Positions 10,476 to 20,856 of a stretch of DNA of 46,402 bases are shown here, in pieces. Source of the stretch: Zancudomyces culisetae (taxonomy: Eukaryota; Kickxellomycota; Harpellomycetes; Harpellales; Legeriomycetaceae). A program made the translations under genes and the position numbers. The DNA is taken from NCBI GenBank assembly GCA_001969505.1, contig LSSK01000735.1, positions 1-46,402 on the forward strand, written 5' to 3'. The notes under the pieces were generated by a model. The model was not told the DNA's origin. It saw nothing but the letters and a program-made list of their open reading frames with translations, and did not search any database. The number at the start of each line of letters is the position of its first letter. Positions within the stretch are counted from its first letter, which is position 1.

Positions 10476-13400
10476 TCATAAACTAAACACGGAAGAAGAA
10501 TAAAATACACCTGAAAAAGAATCGCTGGAGTTTTTTTCTGATACAGGATCAACAAGCGTTGATGCGGAGTCGGGTGTGGAAATGTTTGAGTGTAAGGCAG
10601 CCTGACTATTTGGATGATTTGTAAATGTAGCAAAACTCGAGTTGGCTGGCAGCAACCTAGAACCACCAGGATGTGCTTCATCCTCGTTGCTATTTTGATA
10701 CTCAGATTCATTTTTATGCTCATGACGAGAAATTTTGTTAAGAGATGTAGGAGAGGAGTTATTTGTTGTGTTCGAAACACCCAAGGGTGATGATGTACTT
10801 CTAATACATGGTTCTGTGTCTTCATTACTTGCCGAATCGACATGGAAAACTGAGGGGAAAGTAGTCACATTCAACATAGAAGTTAAACTCGGGACAATAC
10901 TCTTATTTCCGGTTGGATTTTCAACAGTTGGAGTTTCGAATGAAGAGATAAAATAATCGCTTTCTTCAAATTTGGGGTGTTTGTTTACAATACAGATATT
11001 AGGGTTATTGAAAAAGGGAATGAAGGGGCCCGATCCGGCCAAAGAGGTAATACGAGAAAGCTCCTCCTCAATCGCCAACGAATCATCTTCGGCCATATTT
11101 ATAAGAACAGAATCATCGCAGGAACAAATGGACTCAAGATCTCTAGGTGGAGACAAAAGGTTCCAGAAAGAGAATGGTTTATCAAAGCCCATAACGCCAC
11201 GAATCTGATAATTTAGTTGTTTGAATAAAGATATTTCGAGACTATGTACGTAATTTGTGTTGATTTGAGTAGGGTATGAAGACCCTACAGAGATATACAT
11301 ATCACGAAAGCAACAAGAAATTAATGCGGTAGGAAATAAAGAATTCCATGCTTCGGAAAGAAATTTCAGCGCCAAAGCAACGGTAAAATCAGAAGAAATA
11401 TGGTCAAATGAGTTAAAAGTCATTTCGAGGTGCTTGAACTGCAAAATTCGGTACAAAACGCGGAGTGTTCGTAAAATTCCCAAGTCAAGAGGTAAAGCCA
11501 TAGGGGGCTGAGTAGGTGAGCCACCAGGAATATATAAAAGCTCAACGTGTTTTAGGGATAAATTCAGGTGCTTAATATGAACAGGATGATTTCTGAGTAA
11601 AAGTAAGACCTTTCTCCCAGCAAACCTTTTGTCAAACCATCTGAGCCACTCAAGAAATAGCGCGGCACGGACTTTGGAAAGTGAATTTGGTGAATAGTGT
11701 ATATTTAGCTCAGAAAGATTGTCCAAGTTGGACATGTTTGCATGGGGTCCGGCAACCCATATCGGAACTTTATCCGATCCATCACCATTGGTACATAAAA
11801 TCAATCCGAATCGACCAGCGCTCCTTTTGTCATACTTTTTGCTGCTTACCGTTTCGGGCGTGATACGAAAATGAAATCCGGCTTCGTCAACACAGTATAT
11901 ATTTTTTGGTTCATATCGATTTAACGCGTCGAAAACCTGTGTTGAAGTCGATTTTTTAGTCTCTATAAACACACCCGGAGCACATATATTTGTGCTTTTA
12001 ATGTTATACTCATCCTTAAACACGCGAACCCAGTCATCTGTCACTTTATATTGCACTCCCTTTGTAGGAAATCCAGCTTTAACTAAACTTGATGCCTTAA
12101 GTTTAAACTGCTCATTACTCCATCGATATTGCCCCAGGTTCAGCAAATACCACTCATACAAAGCATCATCAACAAATGTATGTTCTGCCTCCTCTATAGT
12201 AACTCCCACTTTTTGTGGTGCCTTTTCAAGTCTAAGCGAGTATGAAGGTTTTTGGAGGTACTTTGAGAGATCTCGCCTCTCGATTTTTACATTGAATATA
12301 TCACTAACCCATTTAATAAGCTGTTCTGGTGTTATTTTTGAATATATACTCTTTTTCTGCACCAAAACCTCGTGTAACTTGTTCGCAAACTCAAATCGCG
12401 CTTCATGCAGTATTTGCGCCATCGCTTTCTCACCCTTATTCTGTGATTCCTGCATCATCATTCCAATTACTTTGGTATTTAGTTTAACATCCTGTCTTTC
12501 CGAAACTTTTAAAGATAGTTGTCTCTGCGAATAAAACGGATAAAGCCTTCCCATTTCCCAAACATCCACCCAACACCTTTTTATTCGATACTCCAATCCC
12601 CATATTTCCCGAGTTTTCGGTAAAAGCTGCTTTCTTTCATGCAGTTTAGCTCCGCGTAGTGGCGCAAATGTAGGAAGTAAATCAGACCCATCACTCTTTC
12701 CACCATTAGCACCTGGCCTTAGCGTTTGTATTACTTTTTCCACAAACAATTCGTTTGCTGATTTGTTTACTGTGCTTTCGCTCTTCTTATGGTTTTTTTC
12801 CATTTTTTTATCGATCTTAGTATTAATTGGCCCCTTTGATGATACTTCTGTGCGTATTTTTACACTTTGCTTGTTAATGAGACGTTGGCTTAGTTTTCTA
12901 GGTTCAGGATTAATAGCCGAATTATCATCATGTGTTGCTCCGAAACTTGGTTTAATACATTTATTAGAATACTTTTCTTCTGTGCTACACCCTTCCACTT
13001 GCTGGTGCTTCTGAATATTTTCGATTTTCCCATTACCATCTAGACAGAAACTTTTATGCCTTTTTATAGAACCATCGCTTTTATAAATCTGATTTTCAAA
13101 CTCCATCATTCTATTTTTGTTCTTGATACCGGAAGACTCTTGTGGATCAACATATTTACTATTCCCATCTCGAACACTCTCCATCAAAGAATCTAGACTA
13201 AACATCGCATTATCGGCGCAGTTTTCCATTTCACTATGCACACTACTACCACTTATCTCATTTTCGCATGTATCAACACCATCCAGTTCATCAGTAGACA
13301 CAATGATTTCTGGCATTCTTAATGTACACTTTTCACCCGCTCTGTCTATAGTATCTTTCTTATAATCTTGCGAATTTTCCAAGCTACAAAAATTATCGCT

Positions 13401-13928
13401 ATAATTAAGCTCATCACTTTCTATGTCGTTATTCAATCTATTAATCGCGTGTCGCATTTTAGTATGAGATACTTTACTGATAACCGGAAAACCACCTAGC
13501 TCCCTAACGGTTCGCTTGATTTGCTCAAAAGGCTTTTGTCGAATGTCGACATCATCCCCTTCTGAGCTGTCATTATTCCGCATCACTGGTACACTATTGA
13601 TATCCTCCTCTTGTACTATATTATTTATATTATATGACTCTTCCGTGGCGTTATTGGTATTTGTGTGTTTTTTAGTCAGATTTCGCTCATGAATCTTCTT
13701 CCAAAGTTTAGTTATTTTAATAATCTTTCTTTCGCCTGTCATACGATCTTTACGTGCTGGATCTTTCGCTCCTGGTGAAATGCAAATATCCTCCTCATCT
13801 TGCTTCAGATTTATTCTCAGTCTTTTTGTTCCAGAGGTTCTCACTTTACTACCACCATTCGTTTTTTCGTTGTCAATATCGATTGATGCTTGTTGTAAGA
13901 CATAAGGATGATTCTTTGAGCTGCCCAT
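10476..13928 (-). CDS. pogo/Tigger-like (CENP-B / Jerky type) transposase-derived protein, catalytic triad broken
   Basis: A 1150-residue single-exon frame. I start it at the ATG at 13928 because the open frame further upstream begins at a GTG; ACAATGG is also a fair start context. In this numbering about 450 residues of charged, low-complexity sequence come first, then an HTH-like block with ITPEQLIKWVSDIF (about 532-560), a CENP-B-type HTH (about 587-645, LYEWYLLNLGQYRW through DDWVRVF), a DDE domain (about 675-830), and a Ser/Asn-rich tail. The first Asp is in CVDEAGFHFR (D681) and the third is in PLDLGILR (D815). The second, expected in LLLLDNAPSH-like sequence, reads LLLLRNHPVH (R779). 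By family knowledge that should abolish DNA transposition, so the protein is likely a domesticated DNA-binding protein, as with CENP-B and the fission yeast Abp1/Cbh proteins. A decaying transposon copy is the alternative, but the frame is open over 3.4 kb. Confidence 0.85.
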   Translation of the reverse strand: MGSSKNHPYVLQQASIDIDNEKTNGGSKVRTSGTKRLRINLKQDEEDICISPGAKDPARKDRMTGERKIIKITKLWKKIHERNLTKKHTNTNNATEESYNINNIVQEEDINSVPVMRNNDSSEGDDVDIRQKPFEQIKRTVRELGGFPVISKVSHTKMRHAINRLNNDIESDELNYSDNFCSLENSQDYKKDTIDRAGEKCTLRMPEIIVSTDELDGVDTCENEISGSSVHSEMENCADNAMFSLDSLMESVRDGNSKYVDPQESSGIKNKNRMMEFENQIYKSDGSIKRHKSFCLDGNGKIENIQKHQQVEGCSTEEKYSNKCIKPSFGATHDDNSAINPEPRKLSQRLINKQSVKIRTEVSSKGPINTKIDKKMEKNHKKSESTVNKSANELFVEKVIQTLRPGANGGKSDGSDLLPTFAPLRGAKLHERKQLLPKTREIWGLEYRIKRCWVDVWEMGRLYPFYSQRQLSLKVSERQDVKLNTKVIGMMMQESQNKGEKAMAQILHEARFEFANKLHEVLVQKKSIYSKITPEQLIKWVSDIFNVKIERRDLSKYLQKPSYSLRLEKAPQKVGVTIEEAEHTFVDDALYEWYLLNLGQYRWSNEQFKLKASSLVKAGFPTKGVQYKVTDDWVRVFKDEYNIKSTNICAPGVFIETKKSTSTQVFDALNRYEPKNIYCVDEAGFHFRITPETVSSKKYDKRSAGRFGLILCTNGDGSDKVPIWVAGPHANMSNLDNLSELNIHYSPNSLSKVRAALFLEWLRWFDKRFAGRKVLLLLRNHPVHIKHLNLSLKHVELLYIPGGSPTQPPMALPLDLGILRTLRVLYRILQFKHLEMTFNSFDHISSDFTVALALKFLSEAWNSLFPTALISCCFRDMYISVGSSYPTQINTNYVHSLEISLFKQLNYQIRGVMGFDKPFSFWNLLSPPRDLESICSCDDSVLINMAEDDSLAIEEELSRITSLAGSGPFIPFFNNPNICIVNKHPKFEESDYFISSFETPTVENPTGNKSIVPSLTSMLNVTTFPSVFHVDSASNEDTEPCIRSTSSPLGVSNTTNNSSPTSLNKISRHEHKNESEYQNSNEDEAHPGGSRLLPANSSFATFTNHPNSQAALHSNISTPDSASTLVDPVSEKNSSDSFSGVFYSSSVFSL

Positions 13929-14110
13929 TGTTCGTTCCCCCCTTCTAGAATTTGCAATGGCTACGGATAAAAGATAACTTGCTCTGTTCTTTCTCACTGT
14001 CACTCTCTACTAAGTTCTGGAATAAATTTTCATTGAATTAAATTTATGTATGCGTTAGCTCCAACCTTCACCTCACCCTGTTGTATACACTATTGGGTGC
14101 GTGTTCACTA

Positions 14111-14501
14111 CAGTTACCGTTATACTCGAGAAGAGGGGTGAATCTGTTTAATTTAAGTGTTACAGTTTAGCCCTTGAATAACTTGCTCGCCAATATGTTT
14201 TTCTATCTATTTTTTTATAGAAAATCTGTGAACTCATTTATTTACTATATCGCGAATGTTGATACTCTAAAAATTATTTTAGTGAAATCATAAAAAAAAT
14301 CAATTCAAAATGGCGAATAGGAAACAAAATGGAAAAAATCAAAACTTTTACGAGTTTCCGCGTAAATTTTTGTGTGAATTGCGCCAGTTTTTTCAGATTT
14401 GTTGTTTTTCATGATTTAAAGCGATTTTCGCGTATAGAAACTTCATGATTATTAAAGAATTACGCCAAACAAACTAGGTTGTAAAGCAACAACCATAACT
14501 G
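14111..14501. mobile_element. possible MITE-like element with CAGTTA termini and TA flanks
   Basis: The left end reads TA|CAGTTACCGTTAT and the inverted right end reads TA|CAGTTATGGTTGT, so 12 of the first 15 bases agree when the flanking TA is counted. A TA duplication and CAGT ends are typical of Tc1/mariner/pogo elements. The interior, especially 14330-14470, has stretches such as TTTCCGCGTAAA and TTTTCGCG that recall pogo-type subterminal sequence. The inverted repeats are short and imperfect, a second TACAGTTTAGCC at about 14162 could be an alternative end, and no second copy was found in the window. It sits about 180 bp upstream of the transposase-like gene. Confidence 0.3.
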
Positions 14502-14615
14502 TATTTACACTCACCAACTTAAATAGTAACCAATGTCAGTAGCTAGTAGAGTGATTGTGCCATGGTTATAGGAGGGAAAGTAGCCCTTTACTCATACTCA
14601 TACCTCTACTCATGC

Positions 14616-14662
14616 TTCCATACTTCCATACTTCTATACTTCTATACTTCTATACTTCTATA
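14616..14662. repeat. 8-bp tandem repeat (ATACTTCT)n
   Basis: About five to six units of ATACTTCT or ATACTTCC in a row, between two divergent genes. A simple tandem repeat likely to vary between strains. Confidence 0.85.
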
Positions 14663-15485
14663 GTTTGGTATTTTGTTATTATTTGTCATTCCATGTATAA
14701 AAAAATCCTGATATAAAAGCTGGGTCCAATGTGGGATTTCCTGAGTATAGTTTTTATTTTATTTTTTGAAATGCATTGTGATACCCATCCCTGAAATTAA
14801 TGGCCATTCACACCAGAAAGCCATAGTATCAAAGCACTGGTCTAAGTAATCTTCGTATTTTACTCTTTGAGTTACATTAAACATTTATTGGTAAACTCAA
14901 GTCATATCGGGAAAGAGAAAACAAGATTATTGAAACTCTTTGATATACTCACGGAGAGCCTAAAGTGAAATTTGAAGCACCGTTCTTTTTTATAAAGTCC
15001 CTGGATACATTCCATATCGTTATGGGAAACACATTTCATTTGCCCATTTTCTAAAAGCACAAAGCCAACTCGCAAAATGTATCCGCGAAATAATAAAACT
15101 CAAATTACTTTTATAAAGCCTTTGACAATAAATATTGGTTGGTTTGACAATCTACATTCTTTTAAAGTCACCACACCATGGCCTATATTATGATTAGCTG
15201 TTTGTCGGAGCCTAGAGCTTATCAGAAACACTAATTTGGTGTACTAAAAGTATAACTACTTCAATAAGGATTTTTCCATTTAATTGATTGATCAATGTTG
15301 CTCAGTCTATAAATATTTGAAAGTAATTAAATTGAATTTGATTAGACACACTTTGAAATTCAAAGAACCGATCTTTTAGCGTTTGAATTCCCTGGACTTT
15401 CTAAAGTCTATTAGAGTTCCCTAACAAAATACAAATAATACTATAAAAACCGAATATTATCATTATCATGAAATGAAATGGAGTC

Positions 15486-15493
15486 TATATAAA
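15486..15493 (+). promoter_or_regulatory. TATA box of trypsin-like gene
   Basis: TATATAAA followed by TACCCC lies 157 bp upstream of the ATG. A similar TATAAATA followed by CCC lies 120 bp upstream of the 34854 gene, so this may be the local core-promoter form. Confidence 0.55.
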
Positions 15494-15642
15494 TACCCCT
15501 GAAAGTCATGTTTGAGCTGATTGTATTCCTTTTTAGTTAATGTATAGGGTATTTATATATCCCACAACACCCCCTTCCTAATAGCTTGATTGATAAATTA
15601 TAATTTAATATTAATAAGGGAAAACCCCGATTTTTTAAAAAT

Positions 15643-16560
15643 ATGATACTAATATCAACAGCAATAGCACTCTTGAGTGGCCCATTACCATTTGTAGAAG
15701 GTGCAAGCATAGGTGGTGCTAGAATTTACGGTGGTGCCAGGGCTGACATAAGCTCGTATCCATTTGCTACACAGCTGGATAACAAAAAAATGGGTTCTTT
15801 ATGCGGTGGTTCGTTGATAAACGAAATGTGGGTACTCACTGCTGCTCATTGTGTTCACGAAACCGAGCCAAACCAGCTCAAGGTCTTAGTAGGTTCAGCT
15901 GCATACAACCCAGATAAGGGAAAAAATCCTGAAAAAATAATCGTTCACCAGGACTATAACACAGATACACACGAGGTAAAATTATCATCTAACTTTTTTG
16001 TATGATGTTTATAGTTTATTCTGGGTAGAGAAAATGTTTTTGTGTTGTAGGTTCAAATAAGTAACACAGAATATCCGATTTTATAGAATGATATTGCTCT
16101 AATAAAGCTTTCCGAAGGATCAGGACTTTCTCCAGTAAAAATTGACACAGGTGATATACAGAGTGATGAATCGGTGGCAGCCATAGGATGGGGATTCTAC
16201 GAAGCAGATTCAAGTACTCCTTCCTCCGAATTGCAGGAAGTAGAGCTGAAAATAATATCAGCAAGTGATTGCCGTAAGATCAAGTCAGATTTCCAACTTG
16301 ATGGAAACACAAGCCAAATATGTACAGGAAATACGTTGGGTAAAGATACATGCGCGGGGGATTCTGGTGGGCCGTTGCTGAGAACTACAGATGGTGTTAC
16401 CAGAATCTTAGGCGTAACTAGCTATGGTGTACTGTCCAGTCAAGGTGATAACGCCCAGTTTTGTAATGGTCAAGAGTCTATTGGTATTTACACAAGAGTT
16501 GCAAAGTATCTAGAATTTATTAAATCATCTACTGGCTTGGCTACAGAAGATTTAACCTAA
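15643..16560 (+). CDS. secreted trypsin-like serine protease zymogen (S1 family), two exons
   Basis: Exons 15643-15975 and 16087-16560 are separated by a 111-bp intron (donor GTAAAA, acceptor TTATAG), giving 268 residues. A signal peptide of about 20 residues is followed by a short propeptide ending GGAR; cleavage after R27 would free the mature N-terminus IYGG. The catalytic triad is complete: H69 (LTAAHC), D113 (NDIALIKL, first codons of exon 2) and S204 (GDSGGP). D198, six residues before the catalytic Ser, is the S1-pocket Asp that gives cleavage after Lys or Arg. Cys pairs around the active-site His and Ser are present. The length is normal for the family. It is predicted to be exported as an inactive precursor. 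Such enzymes are common in some insect-associated and saprobic fungi. Confidence 0.94.
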
Positions 16561-16915
16561 TCTGCCCTGGTAGTGAGCAAGTATCATGGTACTGGGTTAG
16601 AAATGATGGTTCAGTGCAATTCTCTGTGTTGAATTGCTATCCCTAACATTGACAGATATGTTAGGTTGGTGAATTAATTTGTTTTTCACCTACTTTTGTA
16701 TAAAAAGGATCACAAGCCCTAGGTTTGAGATCGATAGGATAGATATTTTTCGTGAAACATATGATTGTAAAGATAGCTAAGCAGACTGTATTTAAAGGAA
16801 ATGCTCGCCTTTGAGTGTAAATAAATAAATGATAACGATACTGAATGGTTTTCAGGTTAAGAGCGCCAACTCGAGTGAATTGGCAAAAGGCTATGTGTTT
16901 GGTTATGTAAAAAAA
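16561..16915. other. short convergent intergenic gap
   Basis: Lies between the 3' ends of the trypsin-like gene (+) and the SDR gene (-). It contains an overlapping AATAAATAAAT run at 16820-16830, a likely polyadenylation signal for the trypsin-like transcript. Nothing else is seen. Confidence 0.6.
16820..16825 (+). promoter_or_regulatory. polyadenylation signal AATAAA
   Basis: AATAAA in a repeated AATAAATAAAT context, 260 bp after the stop codon of the trypsin-like gene. Confidence 0.4.
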
Positions 16916-18260
16916 CTATTGATGTACGCTGTTTAAAAGGCGGCCTTCCATGCCTGCGTTTACATCCAAAACATGACCTGTAATGTTTCCTGATGCAGCT
17001 TCACTGGCCAAAAACAAAATACTATTGGCAATATCAGAAGGTTCTGAGACCTTATTTAAGGGTGAGGTAGCCATAGCCTGGGAAAGTATTTTTGGGTTTT
17101 TCATTGCTGTTTCAGCCATGGGGGTCCTTATCCATCCCTAGTGGTGTTGTGTTTTTATCTGAATTTTAGTATCTAATATAATAGTTCCGAAATTTACCCA
17201 TCAAAGGGTTGTTTATCCTTTCCGGTATGTGGAGCTAACCAAAACTCAACATGAACGGAAGGATGATAATCAGGATAAAAATATCTAACTGTTAGAACGC
17301 ATGTCAAAACCCAAAGAATAACCTACCGGAGCAACAGTGTTAACTCTCCCACGTGGAGAAACTTTGACAATCTCGTTTTTTAAGCTTAAAGTGAAACCAC
17401 CCATCAACGCCGATTTCGAGCAAGCGTAATCTATTTACGTACTGGATTTTGTAGTTAACATACCAAAAAAAAGTTTATGAAATACCACGAGTATCTTACC
17501 TGCATGAAATGCTTCACCAAATTTACCCGCTGTCGAGCTGTTATTATATTTGAAACCACGTTTTGTTAGCAGGATTTACGTTTGGCATACATAAAATATA
17601 ATATCGCTTCCATTAAAGAAACGGAAAAAGTGTATATCTGAGTAAATTTTCCTCACTTACCCAACAATCACAACTGAAACATTTTCATTGACATTGTGTG
17701 CCTCTAGCTGTTTCAAATACTCGCGTGCAAATAAAAAGCAGCCAGTGAGGTTAACTCCGATGGTGTTGTTCCAATGACTTAGTTCCATATCTTTTATTGG
17801 TATGTCAGATGTCGGCCAAATTCCATGGTTCAAAACAAGAATGTTTATGGGGCCAAATCTAGACACAGAATCAACAATCAACTTCTGTATCTCCATTTCA
17901 TCTAGCACATTTGCTTTTAATGCGACCACATTTTCCGGATACTCCCGAAGCAAGTTTCCCAAATTACCGCAGTTGCTGTTATAGTGCAACGTTACTTTTG
18001 ATCCCTGCTCTACACAAGTGTTCAAAGTAATAAATTAGCGGTAAAAGATAAAAGCTAAAAGCTAGGTAAGTAGAATTAAGAGAGTAGCACCTACCTAAGA
18101 ATGCATGAGCGGTTGCAACACCTACACCTCCGCTTGCCCCTGTAATCTATATATTTCGTTACATGAAGTGTTTAATACTTTGAAAACGAAATTTCTACCG
18201 GTTTAAAAAAAGCCCTACCAATACGTGATAATTTTCTAGTCTTAGGTAGCTGTTGGTCAT
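16916..18260 (-). CDS. short-chain dehydrogenase/reductase (classical SDR), six exons
   Basis: Rebuilt from exons 18260-18219, 18146-18095, 18009-17661, 17537-17500, 17430-17327 and 17137-16916, giving 268 residues, normal for a classical SDR. Introns are 69-189 bp with GT-AG ends and every junction keeps frame. The cofactor motif TGASGGVG spans residues 16-23 (exon 2). The usual NNAG is replaced by LNHG in NILVLNHGIW. The active-site Ser is likely S149 in VIVGSTAGK, and the YxxxK pair is Y162/K166 (YACSK). The C-terminal part contains the substrate-loop GWIRTPMAETA and the usual end ITGHVLDVNAGMEG. The substrate is unknown. No signal peptide is seen, so it is probably cytosolic. A separate Rossmann-fold gene lies 350 bp upstream on the same strand. 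Confidence 0.93.
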
Positions 18261-18610
18261 TTTGTAGAACTTTGTATTGTAAGGAGAGATCTGTTAATTT
18301 TTTTAACAAACTCGCTTTTGCAATTCGATTTTTTTTTGATTTAACGTTTTTGAAGTCATAAAATTTAGTTTATGTATGAAATATAATTACTAAATTGTCA
18401 CTAAATAAAGTGAGTGAAAGGTTTTAAAATACCATTACTCTTTTCTCCATTTTAAGTGCTAAATAATAAGAAAAAACAAAATAGAGAGGGCAAAGTAACC
18501 ACTGTAAACTGCAATGATATATCCTCCGGTTAGTAACCCATCCATCTTTGAAAGTTAAATATCTTGGCAATCAGAGAGTCAGCTTAATCAAAAATAGGGA
18601 TATTCCCAAT
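18261..18610. other. intergenic between two minus-strand oxidoreductase-like genes
   Basis: AT-rich gap of 350 bp that must hold the SDR promoter and the 3' end of the Rossmann-protein transcript. No clear motif is seen. Confidence 0.6.
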
Positions 18611-19773
18611 CTATACCCTCGACAGTTCAAAAGTAGTTTGATATTTAGAATCAAATCTAAAACTGTGGAGCGGGGTGAGCCCAAATGTCTTCCAGAACTC
18701 ATCCGGATCAACACGTCTTTGGATATTATTTTTGTACTTTCCGTTCTTAATCTCATCTAAACTGCTTTCAGGGATATACTGTTTGTTTGAAGGATCCTCG
18801 ATTATCTTTTTGAGAATTTCTAATGAAGGTTGATCCATATAATGACTGAATATCTGGAGCATATCGTAGCACTCGGGCTCTGAAACTATCCAGCGTTGAC
18901 CTGGTGTGGGGTACTTGTACAACCCCTCTATTATTGCACGCGCAACATCTTCACCATGAATGATATGTAGCCCTCTGTTTTTCACTCTTCCCATTATCGC
19001 TTCGAAGTTAGTATACCTTTTCACCCAACCCCTTGGATCTCTAAGTATATATTTTTTAAAACCAAATTGTAATACGGTATATTTTTTTCAGAGTTCAAGC
19101 ACAAATAATATTGATGACTGCTTTTACAATATAAAAACTTATATTCCCCAGCTTTTTCGGTAACAAAAGGGTATAAATCAACTCTAGTATTTAAAAAGCA
19201 TTACCTTGATCCTCCATACAACCCCGAAAGGCTAAATTTAAACATAATGATTTGCGTTAGTAGAAGCATAGTTTTAATACACAAACAAGTGTAAAAATAG
19301 TTATTAATTTATATAGATCCTTACTATACAACTGTTCCTTTGTGATGGCTTATGAGTCTGTTTTCAGCCTCCTGGCGTTCTGGTAGTTTTGTGGGATCAG
19401 GAGGTGTAGTTCTATCGCTCGGTATTTTGGTGAACACTGACGTTGTTCCAAGTAGGATCCAGTTGACTTTTATATCCCGAGTAAACGCTTCGTGGGTTTT
19501 TTCATATGAATTGATTAATCTATCTAATACTTTCTTTCCTTTAATAGGAAATGTTATTAGAATGCTGTCTGCGTTCGGCAAAGGTCGAATCGCGTCTTCA
19601 AATTGTTCGATTGAATCGTCTTCCCCAGGCAATAAAAACTTTAGTGTACCCTCTCTGCCATTGCTTGTTGTAGCTAAGTGTGTTATTTGTTTCTTGATGC
19701 ACTCATTTACAACATAGCTACCCACAAATCCACGTCCTAAAATTAGCATTGAAACCAAGTCAGAAAACCCCAT
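18611..19773 (-). CDS. NAD(P)-binding Rossmann-fold protein (atypical extended SDR, YeeZ-like), three exons
   Basis: Exons 19773-19325, 19231-19205 and 19040-18611 join to 301 residues; introns are 93 and 164 bp. The middle exon is only 27 nt and supplies the codons for LSGLYGGS, part of a conserved strand-loop (LAGLYG in relatives). The glycine motif ILGRGFVGSY (GxGxxG, residues 13-18) near the N-terminus binds the dinucleotide. WILLGTTSVF follows the central strands, and the second half contains HIIHGEDVARAIIEGL, a signature seen in NAD-dependent epimerase-like proteins of the YeeZ type. No YxxxK catalytic pair of a classical SDR is evident. Reaction and substrate are unknown. No signal peptide or membrane segment is seen. 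Confidence 0.88.
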
Positions 19774-20703
19774 TTTATTATTAGTCTAGCTTTGTGTTAG
19801 AAGTGGTTATAAAGATAAAATTGAAACGTATTTATTTCTACAACAATGATTGTTTTTGATTTCAAAGTTATTCGGAGTTTGCTTTTGGCTAGTACGCTAT
19901 AAATTCAAAATAAATGTAAGCACATAGCATGATTAATTGACGATTTCACGTTACGCTTCTAGAATTCTAGCTATTGGTGAAAATGAATCCTGTTTTTATG
20001 AATGTGAAACAAACTCCGCTTAATTGCAAGAACGGTTGTTGTGGTAGTGGTGATAAATCTTTACTTTTTCTGACACACTCTAATGCAAATTAAAAGTCTG
20101 ATTTTAATTCAGTAAGAACTCGAACATATTCGCTATATGTGGTATGTGTGGTAATGAATAGTATTTGTTAGTTATTCGTCTTCTGTTTAGCGTAAGGTGA
20201 CCTACTTTGCTATGGGTAGCCTTACCACATAAACCACTCTTTTTATAGCACAGCTCACATATTTTGTGATTTTTTTTAAAAAACAACTCGGGTATAAATC
20301 TAGATTATTTTTTCTACCATTTGGTTGTGGTAAAGAAAGCGGTGCACTTGTGAAAATACAGAGTAAGAATATGAAATAATTTTAATCTCTGTAAATATGC
20401 AGTAAAAGTTGGGGAACACCACAAATTACATTTAAAGAATTTTTTTTTGAATTGGTACAAAAACAAGCATCTAGAATTGGTATTAAGTTTATGCTATTGG
20501 CCAGAGGTTAAGCAGTTCTGTTCAACACATGTACGATTCGCAGTCATGTATTTAGCGTTCTAGCCCAAGGAGATGTCGCACAAATAGTCTGAAAGTAGTC
20601 TACTGTTCCACTCATCACTGTGAAGTATGTTACGTGTCAGTATTTTCCAGTACACCACAAACAACGTGACTAAAATATGCATTCTATCTACAGAACGATG
20701 AGG

Positions 20704-20732
20704 GGTATTGGTATTGGTATTGGTATTGGTAC
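20704..20732. repeat. (GGTATT)n hexanucleotide repeat
   Basis: Four to five tandem GGTATT units in intergenic DNA. They are too few and too internal to be telomeric. Confidence 0.8.
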
Positions 20733-20856
20733 CAAAATATGGTTATCGCTACCTCTGACGCATACAAGCGTGTATACTTCTTGACTGCAAGTGTAGATCC
20801 GGGTACCATCACATACGTACCTTACCTTGTTTTATCCTACCTTACCGTTTTTCTTT

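Larger units (their letters stand above)
14004..15642. other. intergenic between transposase-like gene and trypsin gene
   Basis: About 1.6 kb lying between two divergent genes. It holds a possible TA-flanked mini-element (14111-14501), an 8-bp tandem repeat (14616-14662) and the TATA box of the trypsin-like gene (15486-15493). No coding frame is evident. Confidence 0.6.

Noticed and set aside
10391-10843. 150-codon minus-strand frame overlapping the transposase-like gene end
   Set aside because: Out-of-frame shadow of its Ser/Asn-rich C-terminus; no domain or membrane pattern of its own.
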